Positions 27,636-36,083 of a stretch of DNA of 49,688 bases are shown piece by piece. The stretch is from Vibrio scophthalmi LMG 19158. Its GTDB lineage: Bacteria > Pseudomonadota > Gammaproteobacteria > Enterobacterales > Vibrionaceae. The first letter of the stretch is position 1. Each line of letters opens with the position of its first letter. A model generated the notes under the pieces. That model was not told the DNA's origin, searched no databases, and saw only the letters and a list, made by a program, of their open reading frames with translations. The stretch lies in NCBI RefSeq assembly GCF_000222585.1, contig NZ_AFWE01000142.1:1-49688 (forward strand), written 5' to 3'. The position numbers were made by a program, and so were the translations under genes.

Positions 27636-28523
27636 TCATAGATGCTTTTTAGAGTAACGCTTTATTACCTCAACTAAGCCTTTATAGACATCAGTTGCCT
27701 CAAAACTCAGTGGGTAAAAAAATGATAAGCCAAACTTAGCGGTGCGAGTCAGTTCTTTTAACTCAATGCGGCGGATCTGCTGGGATTCCACCGCCTCCTC
27801 GGCGAGATTGCAAGGTAACAACGCCCAACCATGATGCTTAACCAAGTCGAGTAGCATGTCGTTGTTGCTGACCGTGCGATAGTAAGGTGAAATTCCCAAC
27901 CATTCCGGCATGGTTTTAGTTTGGTTTTCGCTGATGTATTGCGCTTCTAACTGCAAATCCTCCAATTGCACCACATCCAAATCAAACAATGGGCTCCCTA
28001 CTCGCGCATACGCAGCAAAGTCACCATCACCAAGTTTGATTGCCGCTATAGGGTATTCAGAGAAGCTTTCCATGCGATGTTGCATAATGGCGATCTGGTT
28101 GTGACCATTGGCCACTTCCTGCAAAATTTCATCTCGATTGCGATGCAACCAATTTAAAATCACATGCGGATGATGTTGAATGACAAACGCTTCAATCTGG
28201 ATGACTAAGTCGTTCGGCATCAGCGTATCATGGTAAAAATCAATTGAGCTTAACGGCTGTTGATAAGCTTGTAGCATTCGAACATCAAGCCGCTCACTGT
28301 TTCTCACTAGCAACTGGGCCTGCTTGTAGATAGAGCGCGCGAACTCAGTCGGTACCGCTTTTTTTCCTTCTATCGAAAATAGCATTACGTGATAGCTATC
28401 TTCGAGCGCCTTTATCTGCTCTCGGATGGTGGTGCGATCTTTACCTAACAGGCGAGCTGCGCCACTGTAGCTATTCTCGTCATACGTTGCACAGAACGAT
28501 TTTAAATGCTCGTAAGAAAACAT
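27636..28523 (-). CDS. LysR family regulator
   Basis: 295 residues from ATG 28523 with AAGGGAG upstream. The DNA-binding domain is atypical at the recognition helix (SGAARLLGKDRTTIREQIKALEDSY), where most LysR proteins have a QSAVSxxI pattern; the effector domain is present. Target unknown: it is convergent with the Ntn-hydrolase and followed upstream by the helicase gene in the same direction. Confidence 0.85.
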   Translation of the reverse strand: MFSYEHLKSFCATYDENSYSGAARLLGKDRTTIREQIKALEDSYHVMLFSIEGKKAVPTEFARSIYKQAQLLVRNSERLDVRMLQAYQQPLSSIDFYHDTLMPNDLVIQIEAFVIQHHPHVILNWLHRNRDEILQEVANGHNQIAIMQHRMESFSEYPIAAIKLGDGDFAAYARVGSPLFDLDVVQLEDLQLEAQYISENQTKTMPEWLGISPYYRTVSNNDMLLDLVKHHGWALLPCNLAEEAVESQQIRRIELKELTRTAKFGLSFFYPLSFEATDVYKGLVEVIKRYSKKHL

Positions 28524-28706
28524 CGTCACTCCCTTGTCCCTTGCTTGATGCTACTCATGCTTGATACCACTAATGGTTAACATCATTAATGTTGGATTTA
28601 TCCCATCATTATGCGTGAACACAAACGTATCGCTTTGTTATTTGCTCGACAAATGTGAAAGAGAAGCCAATTTTTCAAAGATTCGACAAGGAAGGAGGGA
28701 TATAGA

Positions 28707-28733
28707 AAAGGCGACACCCATGGTATCGCCTTT
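28707..28733 (-). terminator. Terminator of RNA helicase gene
   Basis: Stem AAAGGCGA / TCGCCTTT with an 11-base loop, just beyond the helicase stop codon at 28772 in the minus direction. The T-run is short. Confidence 0.6.
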
Positions 28734-28771
28734 CGTCATTTATTCTTGTGCAGACAGCTGCAACTATAGAA

Positions 28772-30052
28772 TTACTTGTTCTTATTGCGGATCATACGCA
28801 TCAAACGGCTGCGACGCTCTGCATCACCTTGGTTTGAATCGCTTGGGTTGTTGGTACGCGTTTTACGGTTTTTAAATGCTGGTTTAGAGTGCATTTTTTC
28901 AATCAGCGCATCGCGGTTTTTCGGCTCGTAACCTTCCAACTCTTTACGGTAGATACGTTGACCGATCAAGGTTTCTACTTGTTGTAAAGTTAGCTCTTCT
29001 TCACGGTTAACGAATGAAATTGCGTTACCTTTTTGTCCTGCACGGCCAGTACGACCGATACGGTGTACGTAGTCTTCCGCTAGGAATGGCATATCAAAGT
29101 TCACTACGTGCGGTAGGTTTTGGATATCAAGACCACGAGCAGCAACATCGGTTGCGATCATCACGCGTGCTTTACCTTCTTTGAACTCGTCCAGAGCGCG
29201 ACGACGTGCACTTTGCGCTTTGTCACCATGGCAAAGAACCGCTTTGATACCGTCTAACTTTAGCTCTTTGACTAGCTCGTTCGCCGTCTCTTTGTAGTTT
29301 ACAAAAACCAATACTTGTTTCCAGTTTTTGCGGCCAATTAGCTCAGACAGTAGTTCACGCTTACGCTCTTGCTCAACTGGGTATACCACGTGAGCAATGG
29401 TTTCTGCCGTGGTGTTTTCACGCGCAACCGCAATACGCTTAGGTGCACGTAGGATCTCGCCCGCCAGTTTGTTCATTTGCGCTGAGAATGTCGCTGAGAA
29501 CAACATGGTTTGTGGCTTAGTCTTCACACCTTGCATGATTTTTTCAATCGCAGAGATGAATCCCATGTCTAGCATACGGTCTGCTTCATCAAATACGAGG
29601 AATTCTAAATTCACTAGAGATACGTTTTTCAGCTCTAAGTGCTCAATCAAACGGCCAGGAGTCGCAACTAAAATATCCACACCCTGCTCAAGTGCTTTTT
29701 GTTGAGAGGCCATTTTTTCGCCACCGTAAATCGCGACACTTTTTAGCTCAGTGTATTTGGTGTAATCACGAACATTTTGGGCAATCTGAGCAACCAATTC
29801 ACGAGTAGGTGCCAAAATAACAGCACGCGCTTGGTGACGGTTGCGTGATTTTGGTTTATCTAAAATGTTTTGAATGATTGGTAACGCAAACGCAGCCGTT
29901 TTACCGGTACCCGTTTGAGCATTAGCAAGAATGTCGTGGCCACGACGAGCCATAGGAATCGCTTGCTGCTGAACAGGAGTTAACTTCTCGTAACCACATT
30001 CAGTGAGCGCTTTTACGATTTCTGGAGAAAAATTTTGTGATGCAAATGACAT
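28772..30052 (-). CDS. DEAD-box RNA helicase, RhlE type
   Basis: ATP-dependent RNA unwinding, usually in ribosome assembly or RNA decay. 426 residues with all motifs in order: Q-motif TPVQQQAIP, motif I QTGTGKT, Ia APTRELV, II FDEAD, III SAT, IV/V (VFVNYKETANE, ATDVAARGLDI) and VI HRIGRTGRAG. A short basic tail (KNRKTRTNN...SRLMRMIRNKNK) probably contacts RNA. The long upstream region may carry a 5' leader, as cold-regulated helicase genes often do. Confidence 0.94.
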   Translation of the reverse strand: MSFASQNFSPEIVKALTECGYEKLTPVQQQAIPMARRGHDILANAQTGTGKTAAFALPIIQNILDKPKSRNRHQARAVILAPTRELVAQIAQNVRDYTKYTELKSVAIYGGEKMASQQKALEQGVDILVATPGRLIEHLELKNVSLVNLEFLVFDEADRMLDMGFISAIEKIMQGVKTKPQTMLFSATFSAQMNKLAGEILRAPKRIAVARENTTAETIAHVVYPVEQERKRELLSELIGRKNWKQVLVFVNYKETANELVKELKLDGIKAVLCHGDKAQSARRRALDEFKEGKARVMIATDVAARGLDIQNLPHVVNFDMPFLAEDYVHRIGRTGRAGQKGNAISFVNREEELTLQQVETLIGQRIYRKELEGYEPKNRDALIEKMHSKPAFKNRKTRTNNPSDSNQGDAERRSRLMRMIRNKNK

Positions 30053-30526
30053 ATCTTGTTCCTAAAACTAACGGCTAATACCAAACATAAGCATAACCAA
30101 AAACACGGTCGCAGATTATAGATTAGAACCCACAGCTTGGGGACTTATTTTAAACAAAGCAGCCAATTATCGCTAATTAAAGATGATGCAAGCCCTAATC
30201 ATATGCAACTTGTCTCTATATCTAGCAGGATTTAGAATCAACATTCTAATCTTTATGTTGATATAAGCACTCTCTCATGCTCTGACGTGTGATATGCATT
30301 AAGAGGCTATACCGCTACTTTAGTTGAGAGAGTAATCCTGAATTTAGGGTGTTATCTAAGCCCACACTAAGGTGATCACAAGCAGAAACAATTACTTACC
30401 AACTAGACATAAATAGCACTAACATTATTAACAATTATGCGACAAGTGACACATCCAGAAAATTGTACACAAACGAATCATCCGTTAGTTTATTAACTTA
30501 AGCCCATATAATTACGGATGATTAAA
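30053..30526. other. Divergent promoter region of helicase and outer-membrane protein
   Basis: 474 bases without a gene. They must contain the helicase leader (minus) and the promoter of the beta-barrel gene (plus). AT-rich with no strong hairpin or recognised riboswitch. Confidence 0.5.
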
Positions 30527-31081
30527 ATGAAAAAAATCGGATACTTAGCAGCAGTGATTGCTCTATCACTAAGTTCTACAGCTTACGCGAAAAATGGCGT
30601 CTATGTTGGTTTTGACTTTGCTTTTAGCAATCAAACGGAAATGGAAGTGTTAGGTTTATCAGCGACTGAAGATAATGATTCTGGCTATAACTTTATAATT
30701 GGTTACCAAAGCCCAATCTCCGACTCTTTTGACGTTGCTTTAGAAGCTGAATACCGTATTTTAGGTGATGCAGAGTTCGCAAATGACGTTAAATTTGAGA
30801 GCTCAGCTTTCTTTGTAAACGTTAAACCTAAACTGTATGTCGGCGGAGAAAATTTCTTTCTGGCGGGCTTGTTTGGCCTTGGTTCAGTCAACGTAGAACT
30901 TTCTCACGAAGATATTTCAGCTAGTGAAGCCGATATTGGTTACCAACTTGGATTTGAAGCTGGGTATGAAACAAACTATGGCCTTGGCTTAAACTTGGGT
31001 TACAAAATGGCTGCAGCCGAAATTGACTCTGTCGATTTTACGATTGATGGCTTTTATGCCGGTTTAAGCTACCACTTTTAA
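30527..31081 (+). CDS. Outer-membrane beta-barrel protein
   Basis: 184 residues from the second ATG (30527), which directly starts a signal peptide ending at AYA; an ATG nine bases upstream is the alternative. The mature part begins KNGVYVGFDFAF and alternates hydrophobic and polar residues in roughly eight strands, ending in the aromatic terminus SYHF recognised by BAM. The size fits an OmpA/OmpW-like 8-stranded porin of unknown role. Monocistronic with a hairpin downstream. Confidence 0.87.
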   Translation: MKKIGYLAAVIALSLSSTAYAKNGVYVGFDFAFSNQTEMEVLGLSATEDNDSGYNFIIGYQSPISDSFDVALEAEYRILGDAEFANDVKFESSAFFVNVKPKLYVGGENFFLAGLFGLGSVNVELSHEDISASEADIGYQLGFEAGYETNYGLGLNLGYKMAAAEIDSVDFTIDGFYAGLSYHF

Positions 31082-31102
31082 TCTGACATATTGATCTCTT
31101 AA

Positions 31103-31128
31103 GCGTGGGAAGATCGCTATTCCCACGC
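31103..31128 (+). terminator. Hairpin after beta-barrel gene
   Basis: Nine-base perfect stem GCGTGGGAA / TTCCCACGC with loop GATCGCTA, 22 bases after the stop codon. There is no T-run, so termination may be weak or the hairpin may protect the 3' end. Confidence 0.6.
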
Positions 31129-31174
31129 GATTAACTCACTCACCAAGACACTTACCAAACTCTTTACTTGTCAT

Positions 31175-31495
31175 CTAGCGAATCAAATTCACCAAGTGCT
31201 CATTCGACTTCTTTAGCGAATAGCACCCGCGATAAACTCGCCTGATCTCTTTGACCTGCTCAGAGGGTGATTTGGCATAAAACTTATTGAGGTACACCGA
31301 AGAGTGTGGGTAGCCCATCTCTTGAACGGCTCGTTCAAACATACTTTCAATTTTAGTAAAATCTTGCCGCTTAAATTGCTCAGTAAATTCTTGGCAGGTA
31401 ATCGCCGCCATCGAAGGAGACGATGTTAGGCCGAGCAATAGCATGGTGCCTAACAATAAAATGGTGCCTAGCACCTTTCTTTTGCTAGAGCACAT
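31175..31495 (-). CDS. Small exported protein coupled to MCP gene
   Basis: 106 residues with a signal peptide ([21 protein letters not shown]) and a mature domain with two cysteines (ITCQEF, RGCYSL) that probably form a disulfide. No family recognised. It starts 11 bases before the end of the chemotaxis gene, so translation is coupled. A periplasmic partner or ligand-binding accessory of that receptor is an attractive inference. The signal peptide contains an imperfect 18-base tandem repeat (31443-31478). Confidence 0.72.
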   Translation of the reverse strand: MCSSKRKVLGTILLLGTMLLLGLTSSPSMAAITCQEFTEQFKRQDFTKIESMFERAVQEMGYPHSSVYLNKFYAKSPSEQVKEIRRVYRGCYSLKKSNEHLVNLIR

Positions 31496-32513
31496 TAGAG
31501 TGGTCGTCGTGGCTGAATTGCTTCATCTTGCTAATAATGGCGCTAATATAAGCATTTTTCTCTTGAATCGATTTTGCATTTGCCAAGCTGTTATCTAACT
31601 TACTATAAACATCTTCAATACGAGATGATAAATCGCTGGTCACTACCGTTTGGTTGCTTGACGTTTCATGCACTACGGCATTGATTGATGCAAGCTTTAG
31701 AGTACTTGAGTTAATACTTTCAAAGGCTTCATTTAAATGCTTCGACAACGCAAATGACTTCTTAATAATTGTTTGGTTTTTATTAATGTGATCTTGTGCT
31801 TTGGTGCTGTAGGCATTGAGTTTTTCAACGGCATCCTTTATCACCAAGGTACTCTGCTGAGTCTGCATCGATAGCTTACGTACTTCACTAGCAACCACCG
31901 AGAAACCTTTACCATGCTCACCGGCACGTGCTGCTTCGATCGAGGCATTGAGTGCCAACAATGATGTTTGATTCGAGACTTGGTTAATCGTGTCGACGAC
32001 CAAGTTGATATTGCTTGAACACTCAAACAATTTAGCAAATATCTGAGCAGAATCTTCAATCGAGTTAAAGACTTGCATAGCAATTTGACCATCGTACTCC
32101 ATTAAGCGACGACCATTTTGTAGATCTTTCAGCACTTGCTCAGTGGCATCATTCGCGACTGACGCTTCTTGACACACACTTTGCGATGTTGAGGAGAGTT
32201 CAACGGTCGATGCAGAGATCTGTTCAAGATCGAGAAAACACTCTTCCGTCTCTTTTACGTTGTTATTCAAACTCTGATAAGAAGATTGATACGAGGAGTG
32301 CAGTTCGTTGAGAAAATTCCCTAGATCCGAATTCACTTCTGTTAATTTTAGTCGAGCACGAATGAATAATACGGAGCTGACCACCGTCATCGAGGTGAAT
32401 ATTGCCACAAGAACGCTGGCGGTGTGACGATCAAGCTCAAGACCAATGGAATACATTGATGGCGTGATGATAGAGATTAAAACAGTTAACACAGAGAGGA
32501 ATTTGAGGTTCAT
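31485..32513 (-). CDS. Methyl-accepting chemotaxis protein with minimal sensor loop
   Basis: 342 residues. Two membrane helices near residues 5-22 and 31-51 leave only about eight residues outside, so there is no periplasmic sensor domain. No HAMP domain is evident; the cytoplasmic coiled coil follows directly. The hairpin tip that binds CheA/CheW is well conserved ([29 protein letters not shown] is split here as [15 protein letters not shown] and [12 protein letters not shown]). Signal input may come from a partner, the membrane or the cytoplasm. It forms a two-gene unit with the small exported protein. Confidence 0.9.
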   Translation of the reverse strand: MNLKFLSVLTVLISIITPSMYSIGLELDRHTASVLVAIFTSMTVVSSVLFIRARLKLTEVNSDLGNFLNELHSSYQSSYQSLNNNVKETEECFLDLEQISASTVELSSTSQSVCQEASVANDATEQVLKDLQNGRRLMEYDGQIAMQVFNSIEDSAQIFAKLFECSSNINLVVDTINQVSNQTSLLALNASIEAARAGEHGKGFSVVASEVRKLSMQTQQSTLVIKDAVEKLNAYSTKAQDHINKNQTIIKKSFALSKHLNEAFESINSSTLKLASINAVVHETSSNQTVVTSDLSSRIEDVYSKLDNSLANAKSIQEKNAYISAIISKMKQFSHDDHSNVL

Positions 32514-32904
32514 TTTTATATAGCCTAATCGTTATACTCAATACAAATACGGCAATCCTTCCATCTGCAAATAGAACAACATTGTTCTCACTCGTTGCTC
32601 CTATCAACGAACGTTTTGTATTTTTTTTAAGCAGCAACATCGACACTCGGCAAGGCTTTTGTAGGAAAAATCCTAGCACCCTTAACTAGCTAACATTACC
32701 AATCAAGAATGAATAACGCGCAACGCACAATAATAATCGCCACGCATTACTACAAATTACCAACAAACTAGCCATGTTAATCACCACAAACCCTTTAAAA
32801 TTCGTGAGACTGTGCCAACTTTTCCTGATTCATACAAAATACTCCATCACCATACCGCTCTGGCTAGTGTTGTTCTTTTTTGACTTTTTATCGTTTCGAT
32901 TAAT

Positions 32905-32927
32905 TGCAATTGTTATCCACAATTGCA
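32905..32927. promoter_or_regulatory. DnaA box inside a palindrome
   Basis: TGCAATTG (32905-32912) and CAATTGCA (32920-32927) form a perfect 8-base inverted repeat. The interior plus two bases of the right arm reads TTATCCACA (32913-32921), the consensus high-affinity DnaA site. A single site is not an origin, but it could titrate DnaA or bind a regulator. Confidence 0.6.
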
Positions 32928-33017
32928 GATTTTATGACCATCATTAATAAGCCTCGAATAAACGCAATCAAACTCCGTTGTGGCAATCACCAATTCGATG
33001 GCAAAAAATGAACAAAA

Positions 33018-33040
33018 AAAAGCCACCTCTCTGGTGGCTA
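33018..33040 (-). terminator. Terminator of DUF2541 gene
   Basis: Stem AGCCACC / GGTGGCT with loop TCTCT. On the minus strand it is followed by eight T (A-run 33010-33018 on plus), a strong rho-independent terminator. Confidence 0.9.
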
Positions 33041-33049
33041 ATCTCAAAT

Positions 33050-33433
33050 CTAATCTTTTTCTTTTCCGTAAACTCTCACGCCACCAGTGGAGCGTTCCGA
33101 ATTACCGTACACATCGATGCTTTTCACGCAACGACGGTAACCGAAACGGCGCCAATCACTCGTTTCATCTTTTTTGAAATCACGATAGAAGCTGATAGTT
33201 TTGCTTTCACCATTTTGAAAATTCACCACTGCTTTACGTAAGTTGATATCACGCTCAGCCTTAATTTTTATGGCATTAGTACGACGACAAATCACCATTG
33301 GGATTTTAGCTGCACTTTTGCCATGCTCTAATAAGATAGTACGCCCTAGCGTAAACTTATCGTCCGCTTGTGCTTGAGTGGTAAATAACGCGGCCGCCAT
33401 AAGCGAACCAATTAGAATGGATTTAATTTTCAT
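33050..33433 (-). CDS. DUF2541 family exported protein (YaaI-like)
   Basis: 127 residues from ATG 33433, chosen because it begins the signal peptide (MKIKSILIGSLMAAALFTTQAQA). The mature domain matches the YaaI/DUF2541 pattern: a LGRTILLEHGK strand, a cysteine in PMVICRR, DWRRFG, and a second cysteine in RRCVKSIDVYG. These probably form a periplasmic disulfide-bonded beta-sandwich. Function unknown. Monocistronic with a strong terminator. Confidence 0.83.
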   Translation of the reverse strand: MKIKSILIGSLMAAALFTTQAQADDKFTLGRTILLEHGKSAAKIPMVICRRTNAIKIKAERDINLRKAVVNFQNGESKTISFYRDFKKDETSDWRRFGYRRCVKSIDVYGNSERSTGGVRVYGKEKD

Positions 33434-33682
33434 GAATTGTACGTTAGTGAACAAAGTGCGCGCATTCTATGGATTTATCAGATTAAGTGTTAATAGTATT
33501 TTTACGCAAAGGCGAAATATTACCTGGCTCTGACCTAACGCTTACAATAAATCAGCATGAATATTTTCACGTATAGCTTCATCAATCACAGCATCGTTAC
33601 GATGAAATCCTCTAAAATCAACATTGTGATCTGACGTATCTCATAATCACCAAATTCTTATCTAAATTATCAAGGATCAACC

Positions 33683-34027
33683 ATGAACAAAGCCCTCATT
33701 GTACTGATTGCGATACTGAATGTAGCAAGTACCAGCGCCCTTGCGTCTCCCCGAGCAGAACAGGGCTGGCAATGGATTGAGAAAGGAGCGCTAGTGGTTG
33801 ATGTACGAACACTACAAGAATTTCAAGCTGGCCACCTAGACGACGCGATCAACTACCCCCTTTCCGATCTCGCACAACACTTTGCCAACATCGATAAACA
33901 GCAAGCCATCGTGGTCTATTGCCGAAGCGGCGCGCGTTCAGGCCGAGCTTATGACTACTTGATCTCTCAAGGCTTTACTCAAGTGCACAATGCTGGTGGA
34001 TTTGAGGAGATGCAGCAAAGCCGTTAA
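33683..34027 (+). CDS. Periplasmic rhodanese-like protein (PspE type)
   Basis: 114 residues with a signal peptide ending near ALA. Single rhodanese domain: VVDVRTLQEFQAGHL and the active-site loop YCRSGARSG with C80. Sulfurtransferase or sulfur-carrier activity in the periplasm is expected. AAGGA precedes the start. It lies 77 bases upstream of the DUF417 gene, possibly co-transcribed. Confidence 0.9.
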   Translation: MNKALIVLIAILNVASTSALASPRAEQGWQWIEKGALVVDVRTLQEFQAGHLDDAINYPLSDLAQHFANIDKQQAIVVYCRSGARSGRAYDYLISQGFTQVHNAGGFEEMQQSR

Positions 34028-34104
34028 AAAAGTAACGATGTAAGTCGAAATTTATCTTCAAGTTCAAGGGTCATATTCTGGCCTATTGAATTTGGAGTAA
34101 AGTA

Positions 34105-34560
34105 ATGCAAGAACAAACAATTTCAGTTAAACGTAATAATATTAATGGAAATATCGGTTATACACTCGGCGTGCTTGGTGTTGTTTTAGTATTAGTGTGG
34201 ATTGGCGTTTATAAATTTACACCGACAGAAGCGGCACTGATCAAACCGTTAGTGGACAACCACCCTTTAATGGGCTGGTTGTACTCCATTTTGTCAGTAC
34301 AAATGGTCTCCAACCTTATCGGTGCAACCGAAATCATTGTCGCGGCGGGCTTGTTAATTGGTTTGTCTAAACCAAAAATCGCCTTCTATTCTGGTATCGC
34401 GGCATCGATCATTTTCCTTGCTACGCTGAGCTTTTTGATTACCACTCCTAATACTTGGAAAGTGTCTGACGGCATCCTCGTTAGCAACTTTTTCTTAGTC
34501 AAAGACATTCTCTTTTTGGCGATCGCCATCAGTGTGGTGGAACGTAACCGCGAGCATTAA
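34105..34560 (+). CDS. DUF417 family membrane protein (YkgB/RclC-like)
   Basis: 151 residues with four hydrophobic helices. Family landmarks are visible: VLVWIGVYKFTPTEAALIKPLV, HPLMGWLY and the GATEIIVAAGLLIG helix. The E. coli relative RclC belongs to the reactive-chlorine-response operon. Next to a periplasmic rhodanese, a role in oxidant or sulfur stress is reasonable but inferred. GGAG precedes the start, and a strong terminator follows. Confidence 0.9.
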   Translation: MQEQTISVKRNNINGNIGYTLGVLGVVLVLVWIGVYKFTPTEAALIKPLVDNHPLMGWLYSILSVQMVSNLIGATEIIVAAGLLIGLSKPKIAFYSGIAASIIFLATLSFLITTPNTWKVSDGILVSNFFLVKDILFLAIAISVVERNREH

Positions 34561-34591
34561 ACAAACAACCTTTGAAAGAACTCAAAATAGC

Positions 34592-34618
34592 ACAAAGGGC
34601 GGATAAACCGCCCTTTGT
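34592..34618 (+). terminator. Rho-independent terminator
   Basis: Eleven-base perfect stem ACAAAGGGCGG / CCGCCCTTTGT with loop ATAAA, then ATTTCTT. It lies between convergent genes and probably ends the rhodanese/DUF417 transcript. Confidence 0.88.
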
Positions 34619-34659
34619 ATTTCTTGCTTTGACAGCCAAATTGATTCTGTCTTGGCACG

Positions 34660-35958
34660 TTAACAATGAGTGCTAAGTCGGCGAGTTATGACAGGCTGCT
34701 CAGTGTCCACTTCATCTTGCTGCCACTTATCAATCACTAATGACGCAATCAAGTCTCCCTCCACATTAACCGCGGTTCTAAACGTATCTAACGGGCGTTC
34801 AATGATCAGTAATATCGCAATCGCCTCTAGAGGGATACCCGCGGCAAGTAGCACCATTTGCATGCCTGACATAGAGCCTGAAGGCATACCTGGTGCACCG
34901 ACTGATGACACCATCGCCATAATAAAAATCATCACTAAGCCAGAGGTCGTCAAATCAACACCAAATAGCTGAGCAAGAAAAATGGCTGCCACACCTTCAA
35001 ACAGCGCGGTGCCGTCCATATTCATCACCGCCCCGAGAGGCAACACCATACTGCTGGTACTTTGCGATACATTAAGCTCTTGCTCTGCAACTTGCATAGA
35101 AAGTGGTAACGTAGCGGAGCTTGACGAGGTCGCAAATGCCATCGCCATTGGTGCCGAAATGGCCTTGAAAAGTCTTCTAATGCTGATGCCAGTGACGAAT
35201 TTGGCAATGCTTGGCAACACAATCGCACCATGTACCACCGTTAAGGCAAAAACCAATAGCGCAAATAGTGCTAACTGTTTAAACAGCGAACTGCTGCCCG
35301 TTACCGTAAACTCAAACACAATTGAAAAAACCGCAAGTGGAGCTAAACGCACGATCGCTGACACTAAAGTGTTGACCCCTTTGTTCAGCCCTGCCAGAAC
35401 TTCAAACAAAGGATGCTTCTCAGGTAGCGCGGACAGCAAGGCGATACCTAACAAAAACGAGAATAATACAATGGCTAATAAGTTACCTTGAGACAAGGCC
35501 GCAACGGGATTGACTAATGCCATATTAAGCAGTTTTGCGGCAATCGCACCACCACTAGCCGCCTCGGCACTGATCAATTTGACGCCTTCCTCAACGGGTA
35601 CAGCAGTCGTCAACGGTTGCCACGCAGGTAACATAAGCGAAACGCCCAAACCTAAACTGATGGCGATAAACGTAGTAAAGCTATAGAACAGTAACGTCGT
35701 TCGACCAATCTTCTTCAAGCGCATGATCGAACCAATGCTGGTGATACCTTGCAATAGCGACAACATCACGACAACGCCTACCACCATCTTCAATAAACCA
35801 AGGTAGGTTGTTTTGCCCAGTAAGATAACTTGATACCAACCCTGTTGCGTTACGTCGCTCGCTAAATGGTTCAATGAAAATAGGCTAGCAACGGCCCATG
35901 CAGCGATGGCAGCAATCATCAACTGCAAAGGCAGTGAATCACGTAATTTATTCCACAT
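34660..35958 (-). CDS. Dicarboxylate/amino acid:cation symporter (DAACS, GltP-like)
   Basis: 432 residues with eight helices and two re-entrant loops expected. It carries the serine-rich HP1 tip FATSSSSATLP and the substrate-binding helix motif NMDGTALFE, followed by the HP2 segment SVGAPGMPSGSM. These define sodium- or proton-coupled uptake of glutamate, aspartate, serine or C4-dicarboxylates; the exact substrate cannot be read off. Monocistronic on the minus strand. Confidence 0.93.
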   Translation of the reverse strand: MWNKLRDSLPLQLMIAAIAAWAVASLFSLNHLASDVTQQGWYQVILLGKTTYLGLLKMVVGVVVMLSLLQGITSIGSIMRLKKIGRTTLLFYSFTTFIAISLGLGVSLMLPAWQPLTTAVPVEEGVKLISAEAASGGAIAAKLLNMALVNPVAALSQGNLLAIVLFSFLLGIALLSALPEKHPLFEVLAGLNKGVNTLVSAIVRLAPLAVFSIVFEFTVTGSSSLFKQLALFALLVFALTVVHGAIVLPSIAKFVTGISIRRLFKAISAPMAMAFATSSSSATLPLSMQVAEQELNVSQSTSSMVLPLGAVMNMDGTALFEGVAAIFLAQLFGVDLTTSGLVMIFIMAMVSSVGAPGMPSGSMSGMQMVLLAAGIPLEAIAILLIIERPLDTFRTAVNVEGDLIASLVIDKWQQDEVDTEQPVITRRLSTHC

Positions 35959-36042
35959 TATTGTTATTCCGAATAGGTAAAGCTTTGCGGTTTAAGCTCG
36001 GCAATGCTGAGTGTAAAACCGTGCCAAATAGCATAAGAAAAG

Positions 36043-36068
36043 CTGAGAAGCACCGCAGTACTTCTCAG
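36043..36068 (-). terminator. Terminator of NADH dehydrogenase gene
   Basis: Stem CTGAGAAG / CTTCTCAG with a ten-base loop. On the minus strand it is followed by CTTTTCTT. It lies 16 bases beyond the stop codon at 36084. Confidence 0.78.
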
Positions 36069-36083
36069 TTCAATCGAGTCAAT

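Larger units (their letters stand above)
32514..33049. other. Intergenic region with palindromic DnaA box
   Basis: 536 bases with no convincing gene. It contains the perfect palindrome at 32905-32927 and the terminator of the DUF2541 gene near 33018. The rest is AT-rich. Confidence 0.55.

Noticed and set aside
32913-32921. DnaA box as a replication origin
   Set aside because: Only one box, with no cluster, no AT-rich unwinding repeats of origin type and no replication initiator gene nearby.
32978-33241. 87-codon plus frame near the DUF2541 gene
   Set aside because: Overlaps the DUF2541 terminator and coding region in antisense, with no ribosome site.
33625-33660. Possible CRP site upstream of the rhodanese gene (TGTGATCTGACGTATCTCA)
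   Set aside because: The spacing between half-sites is too long for the CRP consensus.
34670-35491. Two long plus frames of 100 and 169 codons
   Set aside because: Antisense to the well-supported GltP-like symporter.
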